The notes under the pieces were generated by a model, which worked only from the letters and a program-made list of their open reading frames with translations, did not search any database and was not told the origin of the DNA. Of a DNA stretch of 40,378 nucleotides, positions 23,397 through 33,434 are shown one piece after another (position 1 is the stretch's first letter; each line of letters starts with the position of its first letter). Origin of the DNA: a virus; the IMG/VR virus record IMGVR_UViG_3300049459_000320, positions 1 to 40,378 of that record, one strand, 5' to 3'. Both the position numbers and the translations under genes were made by a program.

Positions 23397-23620
23397 CGAC
23401 CAATTCCCAAGACAAGCCCGCCCGCGCCAAGAAGGCGCCGCCGACTGACTGCCCGCACTGGGGCAAGGGCGGCAGCTACCTGCGCGACCCTGCTACCGGC
23501 CTGCGCACGCCGGCAGGCCAGGACGGTCAGGCAGCCGAGAAGTCCGCGCCGGTGAAGTTGCCGGCATCCGCTTCCCAACCTGTGGCCGCCAAGTCCACGA
23601 ACACCGATAAGGGTATCTAA
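23393..23620 (+). CDS. Small phage protein, unknown
   Basis: A 75-residue, Lys/Ala/Pro-rich protein. ATG 23393 overlaps the gp37-like stop; an upstream in-frame start at 23348 lies inside that gene. The only ordered-looking part is the centre (CPHWGKGGSYLRDPATGLRTP); both ends are low complexity. It occupies the place of Mu gp38, also a very small protein, but the sequences do not clearly match. Confidence 0.6.
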   Translation: MTTNSQDKPARAKKAPPTDCPHWGKGGSYLRDPATGLRTPAGQDGQAAEKSAPVKLPASASQPVAAKSTNTDKGI

Positions 23621-23621
23621 C

Positions 23622-24578
23622 ATGCCTAGCAATAACCTCCTGCAGACACCTCGGCAATTTGCGACCAAGGCAATCTGCATCAAACTGGAATCGGCCGGCT
23701 ACGGCGTTGACGCCAATCCATCCGGCCTGGTTGACTGGATCGAAGCGCGCAACGTCAGCCTGACGCCGATGGACGTCGACAAGGTCGACCGCAACATCGA
23801 TCTGCCGTACCTGGGCAGCGCCGGCAGCGTGATCGTCGGCATGTGGGCGAAGCTGTCGTTCGATGTCGCCCTGGTCGGCTCCGGCACTGCCGGCGTTAAA
23901 CCGAAGTGGTCGCCGCTGATGATGGGCGTCGGTTTTGCCGAAACCGTGACTGCGACCACCTCGGTCGAATACAGCCTGGTGAGCCGCAACTTCTCCAGCC
24001 TGACGGGTTACATCAACATCGACGGCACACTGCATAAGCTGCTGGGCATGCGCGGCGAGATGAAGGGCAAGATGGACGCCAAGGGAACGCCCATGCTGTC
24101 GTTCGCATTTGACTCGCTCTTCCTGGCGCCTGTTGTCGGCGCTATGCCAACAGTCAACCGCAGTGGATGGGAAATCGAAGAAGGCGTCAATGCCGCCAAC
24201 ACCGGCCCTGCCAGCATCAACGGCGTCGATCTGGCGTGGTCGAGCCTGGAATGGTCCCTGGGTAACAAGGTCGGCCGCATCAATCTTCCCGGCCCGCAGG
24301 TCGAAGTGAACATCGGCGGGCGCAGTGCGACAGGCAGCATCACTGTGCTGGCTCCTCCCTTGACTGAATTCGACCCATTCGCCATGGCTGCGTCGGGTGC
24401 GATGTACCCAGTGACCATTGAGCACGGCAAGACGGACGGCAAGATCGTTCAGGTCGACATGAACGTGAAGCTGGGCGCCCCCGAATACACCGAAGTCGAG
24501 GGCATCGTCGCCTACAAGCTCCCACTGGAGATCGTCCCGAACGTGGGCAACGACGACATCGCTTTCACCATGCTGTAA
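23622..24578 (+). CDS. Major tail tube protein (siphovirus type)
   Basis: A 318-residue beta-rich protein placed where long non-contractile tails encode the tail tube. N-terminus TPRQFATKAICIKLESAGYG, central GMRGEMKGKMDAKGTPMLSFAF and the terminal TEVEGIVAYKLPLEIVPN resemble tail tube proteins of B3/D3112-like phages. The absence of a sheath gene upstream supports a siphoviral tail. No enzyme motif. The identity rests on length, fold-like pattern and position before the chaperone and tape measure genes. Confidence 0.78.
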   Translation: MPSNNLLQTPRQFATKAICIKLESAGYGVDANPSGLVDWIEARNVSLTPMDVDKVDRNIDLPYLGSAGSVIVGMWAKLSFDVALVGSGTAGVKPKWSPLMMGVGFAETVTATTSVEYSLVSRNFSSLTGYINIDGTLHKLLGMRGEMKGKMDAKGTPMLSFAFDSLFLAPVVGAMPTVNRSGWEIEEGVNAANTGPASINGVDLAWSSLEWSLGNKVGRINLPGPQVEVNIGGRSATGSITVLAPPLTEFDPFAMAASGAMYPVTIEHGKTDGKIVQVDMNVKLGAPEYTEVEGIVAYKLPLEIVPNVGNDDIAFTML

Positions 24579-24622
24579 GAACCTGCAGTTCCCAACCACC
24601 AACAACAGAAAGAGAACATCAA

Positions 24623-25003
24623 ATGATCATTGTGTCCGACACCGCTACCTTCGCCGCACCAGTCACCGTATTTATCCCTGGCGAAGATGGCCAACTGGCA
24701 GACCAAACCGCGACCTTCACCTTCAAGTACTACACCCGCGAGGAATTCGTGGAGTTGAACGCCAAGCTGCAGAGCGGCGAACTGAAGGACGATGCCTTCT
24801 TGCGTCAAATCACCACCGGCTGGGGCGCCGATATCGTCGACAAAAAACAAAAGTCGATTCCGTTCAATGATGCCAATTTCGCCAAAGTCCTGAGCGTGCA
24901 CGGTCTGAGCAAAGCGATGATCGAATCCTACTTCAAGCACGTGAACGCGGCATCGGCAAAAAACTTGAAGGCGCTGCTGTCGCCTGCTCCGGCGGCCGAG
25001 TAA
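24623..25003 (+). CDS. Tail assembly chaperone, G-type
   Basis: A 126-residue protein between tail tube and tape measure genes, the invariant place of the lambda G-type tail assembly chaperone. It has a beta-rich start (AAPVTVFIPGEDGQL) and a helical second half (REEFVELNAKLQSGELKDD, FAKVLSVHGLSKAMIESYF). The 3' end carries a slippery A-AAA-AAC at 24958-24964, which would make a longer G-T-like fusion with the next frame. It keeps the tape measure soluble during tail assembly. Confidence 0.75.
   Translation: MIIVSDTATFAAPVTVFIPGEDGQLADQTATFTFKYYTREEFVELNAKLQSGELKDDAFLRQITTGWGADIVDKKQKSIPFNDANFAKVLSVHGLSKAMIESYFKHVNAASAKNLKALLSPAPAAE
24958..24964 (+). other. Probable -1 ribosomal frameshift site
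   Basis: The heptamer A-AAA-AAC is in the correct phase of the chaperone gene (codons GCA-AAA-AAC at residues 112-114). The -1 frame is open from 24871 through the stop at 25320, so slippage gives a fusion of about 232 residues. Same location and logic as lambda G/GT. Confidence 0.7.
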
Positions 25004-25020
25004 GTCAGGGCAAGGACGAG

Positions 25021-25320
25021 GTGGCCGACGACCTTGCGGTGTTCGGCCACCATGACGCAGCAGCGCGATACAAGAGTCGGCCGGTAGAAGTGTTTGAAAT
25101 CTGGCCGCAACACGCAAGAACCGTTGACGTCTTCCTGGCCTGCAGGTGGAGCATCTTGACGGGAATGGCCGGGATTTACTACGAAAGCCTGGACCGCAGT
25201 TCAATCAAGGATTCCCTGGAACTGATGTGCGTCGACCGGACCTTATGGCCCGACATCTTCAGCGGCTTACGCATCATGGAACTTGCCGCGAAGCCGGTAC
25301 TCAATAAAAGGAACTCGTAG
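25021..25320 (+). CDS. T-domain of tail assembly chaperone (-1 frame)
   Basis: A 99-residue frame after a GTG at 25021, beginning 18 bases past the upstream stop. The frame is open back to 24871, so the natural product is probably the C-terminal extension made by -1 frameshift from the preceding gene, not an independent protein. The sequence (DVFLACRWSILTGMAGIYYES, LELMCVDRTLWPDIFSGLRI) resembles the DUF1799-type tail chaperone family. Its stop overlaps the tape measure GTG. Independent initiation at 25021 is possible but has only a weak ribosome site. Confidence 0.65.
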   Translation: MADDLAVFGHHDAAARYKSRPVEVFEIWPQHARTVDVFLACRWSILTGMAGIYYESLDRSSIKDSLELMCVDRTLWPDIFSGLRIMELAAKPVLNKRNS

Positions 25321-28300
25321 TGTCTCAACCCATTCAGCTTGGCCTCAGGATCGTCGTGGACAGTGGCAGTTCCGTCGATAACGTCGGGGCCGTGACGACA
25401 GGCGTCGCTCAGTTAGGCGCCCAAGCTGAAGTAACCGGCCGTGCATTGGCGACGGCCATGACCTCGGTCACACCCGCAGTATCCAACGTCGCCCAGTCGA
25501 TCTCCGCACTTGGCGAGACCGAGGCGCAGGCCTCCGAGCGGATCCGCGCCATGGTCGCCGAGTCGGCACGCCAGGCGAGCGCATTTGCCGAATCAACCAG
25601 GAGCGCCGACCAGGCGTCCACTGCCATCCGTCGCACCAGCGAAGAGGCAGGAAACTACGCCGCTATGATGGCGCGCGTCAACGCCTCGATGACCCACGTA
25701 CCGACGCCGGCAGCGGCTGCGCCATCGTCCGACGAGGCACTGAAGTACGTCGCAAGCCTGCAGCGACAATTTGACCAGGTCGGAAAAAACGCCGCAGAGA
25801 TCGCCCAGTATGAGTCCAAGATGCGCGGCGCCAATGCCGCGACCCAGGCGCATGCCTATGCGATTGTCTCGGACACTGAAGCGCTGCGCGAACAGGTAGC
25901 TGCAGAGCAGCGTGCCGGCCAGGCGGCTGACGCCTTCCTGGCGAAGCTGAAGGCGCAAACTGAAGCCCTCGGTCTGAACCGTACCCAGCTCCTCGAGCAG
26001 AAGGCGGCCCAGCTCGGTGTGTCCGACGCGGCGGCGCCGATGATCGCACGCCTGCAGCAGGCCGGCCAGGAGAGTCACACCGCTGGTGGCCACATGCAAG
26101 GCTTCAGCTTCCAGACGGCGGGCGCCAAGCGCGAACTGCTGGTGCTGGCGCATGAACTGAGCCAGGGCAATTTCAAGCAGTTTGGCGGCTCCATGATGGT
26201 GCTGGGCGAGCAGACCGGCGCGGCCGGACTGCTGTTCAGTGCTACCGGCCTTGCCATCGCGGGCGTGCTGGCCGGCGTCGGCCTGCTCAGCTATGCCGCG
26301 ATCAAGGGCTCCCTCGACCAGAAGCACATGAATGACGCCCTGGTGATGACCGGCGACTATGCAGGCGTGACCAGCGACAAGCTCAATGACCTGGCGCACA
26401 ACGCGGTCGCGGCCGGCGGCAGCATCGGTGAGGCCAAGAAGGTGGTCACCGAGCTGGCCGGCGCCGGCAAGTTCACCGGTGACCAGATCGGCTACATCAC
26501 CCAGGCTACAGTCGCCTGGGAACATGCCACCGGGAAGTCCGTACAGTCCACCATCAAGGAATTTGAATCGTTGGCGGTGCAGACGAACGGCAGCAGCGCG
26601 CGCGCCACCGAAGCCATCTCCAGGGCGACGTTAAAGCTGGACGACACCTACCACTTCCTCTCCGAGTCGGTGTACGAGCAGATCCGCGCCCTGGAGAAGG
26701 AAGGCGACGCGAAGGCCGCTTCGGCGCTGGCGACCGAAACCTTCGCCAAGGTGACGCATGAGCGTGCCGAGGAGATCATCGCAAACGCCGGAGGCATTGC
26801 GCGGGCCTGGACCACGGTCAAGGAAGTGATCGGCGGCGTCGCCGATGCGATGGGCGACGTCGGCAAGCGCGAAACGCCGGCATTGAATGTCAAGAAGTAC
26901 AGCCGACAGCTTGAAGTTTTTGACGAGGGTGTGGCTGGCAGCAACGAGCGCCTTGGACGGCCAGCCGACGAGCTGAGTACCGGCCTGGCTGCGGCACGTC
27001 TGAAGATCGTCATGAACCTGACCGGCGCCGTGGAAGCGCTGAACAAGGCCGACGCGGAAGCCGCCGCTCAAGGCGCACGCGATAAGGTCCAGTCCGAAGG
27101 CGCGCACGCCGCGTCGCGCGTGCTGATGGACGATCAGAAACTGGAGAAAAAAGGCTGGTCCGAACTTGACCTGGCGATCCGGGCCTATGGCGAGGATCTG
27201 GCCAAGATCCAGGCCGCCAACCCCGACAGCGCCATGTTGTCCCAGGAGGCCGTCGATGCCCACATGGCGGCCTTGCGCAAGGCACATACCAAACAGGAGA
27301 AGGCGACACCTGGCACGGATGACCGGAAGGCTGCGCTTGATGGCAAGCTGCGCGCGATTCAGGACGAGGTGAACGCGGATAAGTCAAAGTATCAGCAACT
27401 GGACAGCTTGGCGCAGCTCTACTACCGTGGCGCCGTATTCAGCGACGGCGAGTTCTACGCCGCGCGGCTGGCCAACCTGGGCCAGTCCGAGACCGCCGAG
27501 CTGGGCGGGTACGACAAACAGCTCGCCGCTCTGCGCGGTTTTAACGCCAAGACAGCAGTCGAGCGCCAGGACAACCTCAACAAGATCGCGCAGGCCGAGG
27601 CGGCACGCTCACGCGCCGAGCAGCAGTATTCTGACAAGCGTCAGCTATTGACGGTCGAGGAAGAGCTGCGGCAGAAGGCGGTCGTCACCGCCAGCGATGA
27701 AGCGATGAACAAGTCGATCTCCGATCTCGACTTGGAGACGAAGAAGCAGCAGGATGCCAATCTCGGTCGGGAGACTTCCCGAGCCAGCGTCGAGCGTGAA
27801 ACGATTGCTCGCCTGGATTCCGCCATCTCCTACCAGAAGCTCTTCATGGCCGAGCAGCAGGCCAATGGTGTCAAGGACGACGAGATCGCCCAGGGGCAGC
27901 GCGTGCTCAAGTTTCTGGAGGATCAGCGTGGCGCTCACGAACGGCTGTCCCAGGAGCTGGCCAAGGGCGATGCGCTCAAGTTCGACAACAAGGCATGGAA
28001 GGACGCGGAAGACAGCACCAAATCGTTCGCGAAGTCCATGGCCGACTCGTTCGGCAGCGTTGGCGACTCGATTGGAAAGATGTCCACCGCGCTGTTCGAC
28101 TTCCAAAAGGTGCAGCACGATATCGCCGCCGAGCTTGAGCGCAACAAGGGAACCGCGAACGGCGACAAGGACAAAGTCTACGCGGCGGAGACTGCGGCCA
28201 GCCGCAAGAACGCCCAGGCACAGATCAAGCAGTACGGCGATATGGCCGCCGCTGCCTCCGGATTCTTCAACAAGAACACCGCCGGCTACAAGGTTCTCCA

Positions 28301-30956
28301 CGGCGTCGAGCAAGGCTTCCGCGCGTTCCAGCTCGCCATGAGCCTGCAAACGATGGTTCAACAGTTGACGGCGACCACCACGACTACCGCCGCCACCGTT
28401 ACCGGCGAAGCGGCGAAAGCCGCCGCAGTCACGACGGGTGCGGCCGTCCAGGTGGCCGCGAACCAGACTGTCGGGATGTCCGCGGCCACCGCCGGTGTCG
28501 CAAATCAAGCTGCGGGTGATCCATATTCGGCATTCGTACGTATTGCCGCGATGGCGGCCCTCATGGCCGGCCTGGGGTTCGCTGTCGGCGGTGGTGGCGG
28601 TAGTGGCCCTGACGTTGCCAAGGCACGCCAGGAGGCCGCCGGCACCGGCTCCGTCCTTGGCGACAGCAAGGCCAAGTCCGACTCGATTGCGAAGTCGCTC
28701 GACCTGATCGCCCAGAACTCCGACCTGGAACTGAACCACACGGCCGGCATGCTGGTGGCACTACGCAATATCGAATCTTCAATATCGGGGCTCGGCAACC
28801 TGCTGGTGCGCGGTGGGAAACTCACGGGTGATGTGGCCGCCGACACGCTGGGCTCGGCGGAGACGACGTTCAACAACATCCTGGGCAATCAATCCTTGGG
28901 CGAGAAATTGTCGGGGGGATTGCTGGGGAAAGTTGTCAACGGCATCTTCGGTGGCCGAACAACGGTGACCGATACCGGTCTCACAATCGACGCAGCATCG
29001 CTCGGCAGCATTCTATCGAGTGGGGTCAAGTCCAGCCAATATACCGACACCCACACCGACGGCGGCATTTTTCACAGCGATAAGAACAGCACCGCATTAA
29101 CCGCGCTCGGCGCGGAGGTTGACGCGCAGTTTGCAAAGGTGTTTGCGAACATGGGCGCGGGCGTCGGCGAAGCGGCAAAGATTCTATTGGTGGACGGCGT
29201 CGACTTCACGGACAAGTTGAACTCGTTCGTGATCGATATCGGCAAGGTTTCCTTCAAGGACTTGAGCGGCGATGAGATCCAGAAGGAGTTGGAGACTGTC
29301 TTTTCCAAGGTGGGCGATGACCTGGCCAAGCAGGCCATCCCCGGCCTGCTGGCGTTCCAGAACGTCGGAGAGGGGGCATTCGAGACGCTGACCCGACTAG
29401 CCAATGACTATGCCAGCGTGGACGCAATATTGTCCGGCATGGGCAAGACTTTCAGCGTAGTTGGTCTGGACAGCATCGCTGCACGGGAGCGCTTGATCGA
29501 CATGGCCGGCGGGATCGACAAACTTGCGGACCAGGCCAATTCGTTCGGGGAGAACTTCCTGTCGGATGCCGAACGCCTGGCGCCGGTGGAGGCCTACGTC
29601 AAGGAGCAACTGGCCGCTCTCGGCCTGGCCGGCATCAACAGCCGCGAAGCGTTCAAGAACACGGTCATGGGGATTGATGAGGCCACCGAGGGCGGTGCCA
29701 AGCTGTTCACATCCCTGATGGCCCTGCAGGGCGCGTTCGCCCAGGTCTATCCAGAGGTGGAAAAGGTCGAGATGACCATCAAGGAGATTGCTGAAGCGCG
29801 CGCGGACCAGGACACCGCGATCTATGAGTTGACGCACACCGCAGTGGAAAACCTTGCTCGTGAGCGCATGAAGGAAATGGCGGCCATGGATGCGTCGCTG
29901 CTGCCCATGCAAAAGCTGCTGTATGCGCTGCAGGATCAACAGACGGCTGTCACCGATCTTGCCGACAAGGTTGACGATGCGCGCAGCGTGTTAAAAAAAT
30001 CCTACGATGCCGAGGCGACGCAGCTCAAGTCCCTGATCAAACTGAAAGAGTCCGAGGCGGCGTCCACGCTCAAGCAGATGAATGCATTGAAGCTCGGCAC
30101 GTTGTCGACGCTGTCGCCTGAACAAAAGCTCGCCGAGGCGCGCCAACAGTTCGACAAGGCATCGGGCGAAGACAAAGACAGCGCCGCCAGCGCCTACCTG
30201 GAAGCCCTCAAAAGCTACTACGGCAGCTCGGAGGGCTATGTCCAGGGCTATGCGCACGTGCAGGCCCAGTTGGCGATCCAGGCGGCATCCGCCAGCAGCG
30301 CCGCGAGCATGGCAAGCCGCCAGCTCGACGCCCTCAACGACCAGGTCGCCGGCCAGATCGAGATCAACGACAGCGTGTTGAGCGTCAAGGACGCCATCGA
30401 CAAACTGAGCGAATTGCTGGCGAAAGAAGATCATGGTTCGCTCGCTGATGATGCGCCGAAGGCGGACATCATCGAGGGTTTGTACACGACCCTCCTGAAC
30501 CGGCACTCGGACGCCGAAGGGTATGTCTTCTACCAGAAGCAGCTTGCTGCGGGGACGTCGCTGGCGGCCATCATCGATGGCTTCCTCAACTCGCCTGAAT
30601 ATGCCAAGGTCCATGGCTCGCATGCAAATGGGCTGAGCAACGTTCCGTTCAACGGCTACATCGCGGAGCTGCACCAGGACGAGGCTGTTCTGACGGCCGA
30701 AGAAAACGCCATCTGGAAGGCGCTCAATGCGTCGAGCGGCGGCAGAGCGCAATCTACGGGCAGCGACTCCGTCAAGGTCATGGCGGATGCATTGAAGGCG
30801 CAAGCGGCCGCAGTAGAGAACCAGAACGTGCTGCTCGACAAACTGCTGACCGCTGTCATTGACGGGAACGACGAGCTGCTCGAGGACAACAGCAAGAATA
30901 GCCGCGCCTTGACGCAATCGCTGTCTGTGCTGATCAGTAAGGCGCTGACACGATGA
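25320..30956 (+). CDS. Tail tape measure protein with DUF4214
   Basis: An 1878-residue tape measure. The GTG start overlaps the previous stop, with AAGGA upstream. Long coiled-coil regions run through most of it. A TMP_2-like part at about 270-420 includes a hydrophobic stretch (GLLFSATGLAIAGVLAGVGL, about 301-328) and KEFESLAVQTNGSS. A second hydrophobic Ala/Gly-rich segment is near 1070-1105. At about 1716-1766 a DUF4214-type module (TLLNRHSDAEGYVFYQKQLA, FLNSPEY) precedes the usual tape-measure tail ELHQDEAVLTAEENAIWKAL. Protein length sets tail length; at about 1.5 angstrom per residue it implies a tail near 280 nm if fully used. Confidence 0.92.
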   Translation: MSQPIQLGLRIVVDSGSSVDNVGAVTTGVAQLGAQAEVTGRALATAMTSVTPAVSNVAQSISALGETEAQASERIRAMVAESARQASAFAESTRSADQASTAIRRTSEEAGNYAAMMARVNASMTHVPTPAAAAPSSDEALKYVASLQRQFDQVGKNAAEIAQYESKMRGANAATQAHAYAIVSDTEALREQVAAEQRAGQAADAFLAKLKAQTEALGLNRTQLLEQKAAQLGVSDAAAPMIARLQQAGQESHTAGGHMQGFSFQTAGAKRELLVLAHELSQGNFKQFGGSMMVLGEQTGAAGLLFSATGLAIAGVLAGVGLLSYAAIKGSLDQKHMNDALVMTGDYAGVTSDKLNDLAHNAVAAGGSIGEAKKVVTELAGAGKFTGDQIGYITQATVAWEHATGKSVQSTIKEFESLAVQTNGSSARATEAISRATLKLDDTYHFLSESVYEQIRALEKEGDAKAASALATETFAKVTHERAEEIIANAGGIARAWTTVKEVIGGVADAMGDVGKRETPALNVKKYSRQLEVFDEGVAGSNERLGRPADELSTGLAAARLKIVMNLTGAVEALNKADAEAAAQGARDKVQSEGAHAASRVLMDDQKLEKKGWSELDLAIRAYGEDLAKIQAANPDSAMLSQEAVDAHMAALRKAHTKQEKATPGTDDRKAALDGKLRAIQDEVNADKSKYQQLDSLAQLYYRGAVFSDGEFYAARLANLGQSETAELGGYDKQLAALRGFNAKTAVERQDNLNKIAQAEAARSRAEQQYSDKRQLLTVEEELRQKAVVTASDEAMNKSISDLDLETKKQQDANLGRETSRASVERETIARLDSAISYQKLFMAEQQANGVKDDEIAQGQRVLKFLEDQRGAHERLSQELAKGDALKFDNKAWKDAEDSTKSFAKSMADSFGSVGDSIGKMSTALFDFQKVQHDIAAELERNKGTANGDKDKVYAAETAASRKNAQAQIKQYGDMAAAASGFFNKNTAGYKVLHGVEQGFRAFQLAMSLQTMVQQLTATTTTTAATVTGEAAKAAAVTTGAAVQVAANQTVGMSAATAGVANQAAGDPYSAFVRIAAMAALMAGLGFAVGGGGGSGPDVAKARQEAAGTGSVLGDSKAKSDSIAKSLDLIAQNSDLELNHTAGMLVALRNIESSISGLGNLLVRGGKLTGDVAADTLGSAETTFNNILGNQSLGEKLSGGLLGKVVNGIFGGRTTVTDTGLTIDAASLGSILSSGVKSSQYTDTHTDGGIFHSDKNSTALTALGAEVDAQFAKVFANMGAGVGEAAKILLVDGVDFTDKLNSFVIDIGKVSFKDLSGDEIQKELETVFSKVGDDLAKQAIPGLLAFQNVGEGAFETLTRLANDYASVDAILSGMGKTFSVVGLDSIAARERLIDMAGGIDKLADQANSFGENFLSDAERLAPVEAYVKEQLAALGLAGINSREAFKNTVMGIDEATEGGAKLFTSLMALQGAFAQVYPEVEKVEMTIKEIAEARADQDTAIYELTHTAVENLARERMKEMAAMDASLLPMQKLLYALQDQQTAVTDLADKVDDARSVLKKSYDAEATQLKSLIKLKESEAASTLKQMNALKLGTLSTLSPEQKLAEARQQFDKASGEDKDSAASAYLEALKSYYGSSEGYVQGYAHVQAQLAIQAASASSAASMASRQLDALNDQVAGQIEINDSVLSVKDAIDKLSELLAKEDHGSLADDAPKADIIEGLYTTLLNRHSDAEGYVFYQKQLAAGTSLAAIIDGFLNSPEYAKVHGSHANGLSNVPFNGYIAELHQDEAVLTAEENAIWKALNASSGGRAQSTGSDSVKVMADALKAQAAAVENQNVLLDKLLTAVIDGNDELLEDNSKNSRALTQSLSVLISKALTR

Positions 30957-32554
30957 ACGATCCTATCGTCCTCGTCGAGATTGGCTATTTCAACCCAGGC
31001 GTCGGCCCTGGCGTTCTTCGTTTTTGCGACGGCGTGGCGTACCGCACCCGCCCGACCGAGACACCCGCGAATGCGCTCTATCGCCCATTTCTGAGCGATC
31101 CAGGCTGGTACCGCTTCGACATCTTCAGCGCGCCTGGCCAGTACGGCCACGTCACCCCTGGGGAAGTAAAACTCAACGATCAGAGCGGCCAGTTGGCAAA
31201 ACAACTGCTCGGCCTGGTGTTTGGCGGCTACTCCATCGTGATTCGCATTGGCGAGCGTGGCGCACCGTATCCAGGCGGCTACGTGACGGTTCTCAACGGC
31301 ACCACCGCAACCGAGCCGGCGTTTGACAGCAACGAGATTACCTTTCGACCTGGCGATCTCTCGGCAGCCCAGGAGAAGCCGCTGCAGCAGGTCAAATACG
31401 CCGGCACCAATGTCCTCCCGAACGGTTTGGAGGGCGTCGACGATCTGACCGGCACGGTGAAGACCTTGGTTCTAGCGCTGGCATCGAATATGACACCTAT
31501 CCTGGTCAATACCGCCAAGGTCATCTATCAGATATCGGCACCCATCGGAACCAAAGCGATCACCGTGACCCAGGGCCGAGATAAAGGCGTCGTAGTAACG
31601 GCCGCCGCCACCGCCTATGCGACCTTGGCCGACATGATCAGTACCGCGCCGGCCGCCGGCACCTACCGGGTGTATTCGTCGGTGACTGAGGGCTGTTTTG
31701 TGCGTCTGGGCATGCAGCCAACCGGGACGTTCACCGTCGACGCCGCATACGGGAACGCGGCTGATCGAACGCATGCGCAGGTTTGGCAGCGCCTACTGAT
31801 GTTCGCAGGCGTGCCGGCGGTCGCCATTTCCGCAGACGATGTGAGCGCCCTCGATTTGGCGCTTCCGGCCGAAATTGAGTATGCAATCTTCGACGAGACG
31901 AATGCGAACAGCGCGTTGACCGAGGTGGCCAATAGTGCCGGCGCCGCCTGGTTCGGCGACCAGAACGGCGTATATCGGCTGCAGCAGTGGCAAGTACCTG
32001 CAGGTGTTCCCGTCGCCACGCTTACCGAACTGCGGACCGACACCATGGCCATCACCGATACCGTCGGTGGCGGCGCCGTGGCGCCTGCATACCGCATTAC
32101 GCTGAGTTTCGGCAAGAACTGGACCACCATGTCGGACTCCAGCCTGGGCGGCGACAAGGCCAGTGCGACCGACCCTGTTCGCGCTCCTGCAGGCCGGACC
32201 GGACTCTCCGCGCGCGCCTGGCTTGCCAAAGAATATCGAACGGTTGAGAGCGTAGATAACACCGTCAAGGCGGTCTATCCGAACGCGGTGGATCTGAAGC
32301 TCACTTCGCTGATATCGAACCCGGCCGCAGCCCAGTCGTATTGCGACCAGCAGATGGCGCTCTACAAGGTCGCCCGGCATGTCGTATCGCTGTCGCAATG
32401 GCTCTCTCCCGCACAGATCGACGTTGTGCGTGCCGGCGCCGTGGTGCGCGTGTTCAATTCGGACTATGGCTACGAGACCGGCCGGCTGATGCGCATCGCC
32501 GGCGGCATGGTGGACCGCATGACCAAAAAAACTGATTTAACCTGCTGGGGCTGA
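30953..32554 (+). CDS. Tail tip/hub-like structural protein
   Basis: A 533-residue protein whose ATG overlaps the tape measure stop (ATGA). The N-terminus (IVLVEIGYFNPGVGPGVLRF) and the beta-rich part GEVKLNDQSGQLAKQLLGLVFGG resemble hub domains of long-tail tips. The middle shows AQVWQRLLMFAGVPAVAIS and GDQNGVYRLQQWQVP, as in phage hub proteins. No enzymatic motif. Position directly after the tape measure supports a distal tail role; a precise family is not recognised. Confidence 0.65.
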   Translation: MNDPIVLVEIGYFNPGVGPGVLRFCDGVAYRTRPTETPANALYRPFLSDPGWYRFDIFSAPGQYGHVTPGEVKLNDQSGQLAKQLLGLVFGGYSIVIRIGERGAPYPGGYVTVLNGTTATEPAFDSNEITFRPGDLSAAQEKPLQQVKYAGTNVLPNGLEGVDDLTGTVKTLVLALASNMTPILVNTAKVIYQISAPIGTKAITVTQGRDKGVVVTAAATAYATLADMISTAPAAGTYRVYSSVTEGCFVRLGMQPTGTFTVDAAYGNAADRTHAQVWQRLLMFAGVPAVAISADDVSALDLALPAEIEYAIFDETNANSALTEVANSAGAAWFGDQNGVYRLQQWQVPAGVPVATLTELRTDTMAITDTVGGGAVAPAYRITLSFGKNWTTMSDSSLGGDKASATDPVRAPAGRTGLSARAWLAKEYRTVESVDNTVKAVYPNAVDLKLTSLISNPAAAQSYCDQQMALYKVARHVVSLSQWLSPAQIDVVRAGAVVRVFNSDYGYETGRLMRIAGGMVDRMTKKTDLTCWG

Positions 32555-32555
32555 T

Positions 32556-33425
32556 ATGGCAAACATCGCATTTTGCACACCGAACTGGACGCTGCCCACG
32601 AAGGTTTTTGTACCGGAGATCGTCGCACCTGGTTGGATCGATCTGGCCAATCTGCAGGGCGACGTCCTGTCCGAGATGGCGCGCTATCCAGGCATCGATC
32701 CGGCATCGACGGTGCTGCTGCTGGACCTCAAAACGGTGCGGGCCGCGCGCGTGTTCGCCATCCCGACCAGCAACGCCAAGCCAGGCGACACCGCGCGGAT
32801 CCGCTTCTACACCGACGCCGCTCGCACCGATCTGGTGCTCGATACCGGGGATATCGAATTCTTCGGCGAGGTCTACCCCTGGGGTTCGCTCCAATGGGGT
32901 CGCCAGGAATGGCTGGACGGCCGCATGACCACCGAACAGGTGTCCAATGCGGTGGCTTCCTGGCGGTACTGGTCGAAGGAGGAAGTGCTCGGACGGTATA
33001 TCGAGGTCAAGTTCAATTTTTCCGGCAACCAGGATGGTTATGTCGATGTCGGGCAGATCGTCGTCTCACCGGCGTTCTCGCCGGCTTACAACCTGTCGTT
33101 CGGCTGCACGCCGCCATTCTTCCGCGATCCGTCCACGAAGAAGCGCTCCAAGGGCGGCGTCCAGTTCGTCGACAAGGCGCGTCCGTATCTGTACACCAAG
33201 ATGCAGCTGGACTGGCTCAGCGAGAACGAGGCCTACGGCAATTTTTTTGAAATGGTGCGCGAATACGGCGTCTCCAAACCGTTTTACTTTATCTACGACC
33301 CGGACGCTTCCGCAGCGCTGGTTGCAAAGCAGAGCTTCATGGCGGTGGCCGAAACGATCAGCGATCCGGTGCATCCAAGCTTCGGCGTCTTCTCCATTGC
33401 AATCGAACTATCGCAGACTTTTTAA
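32556..33425 (+). CDS. Tail tip protein
   Basis: A 289-residue protein starting two bases after the hub-like gene. It has aromatic-rich beta segments (VYPWGSLQWGRQEWLDGR, SWRYWSKEEVLGRYIEVKF, RPYLYTKMQLDWLSENEAYG) typical of structural adhesin-platform proteins, and SKPFYFIYDPDASAALVA toward the C-terminus. It probably lies between the tube and the fibres. I do not recognise a named family. Confidence 0.6.
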   Translation: MANIAFCTPNWTLPTKVFVPEIVAPGWIDLANLQGDVLSEMARYPGIDPASTVLLLDLKTVRAARVFAIPTSNAKPGDTARIRFYTDAARTDLVLDTGDIEFFGEVYPWGSLQWGRQEWLDGRMTTEQVSNAVASWRYWSKEEVLGRYIEVKFNFSGNQDGYVDVGQIVVSPAFSPAYNLSFGCTPPFFRDPSTKKRSKGGVQFVDKARPYLYTKMQLDWLSENEAYGNFFEMVREYGVSKPFYFIYDPDASAALVAKQSFMAVAETISDPVHPSFGVFSIAIELSQTF

Positions 33426-33434
33426 GGACATTTC

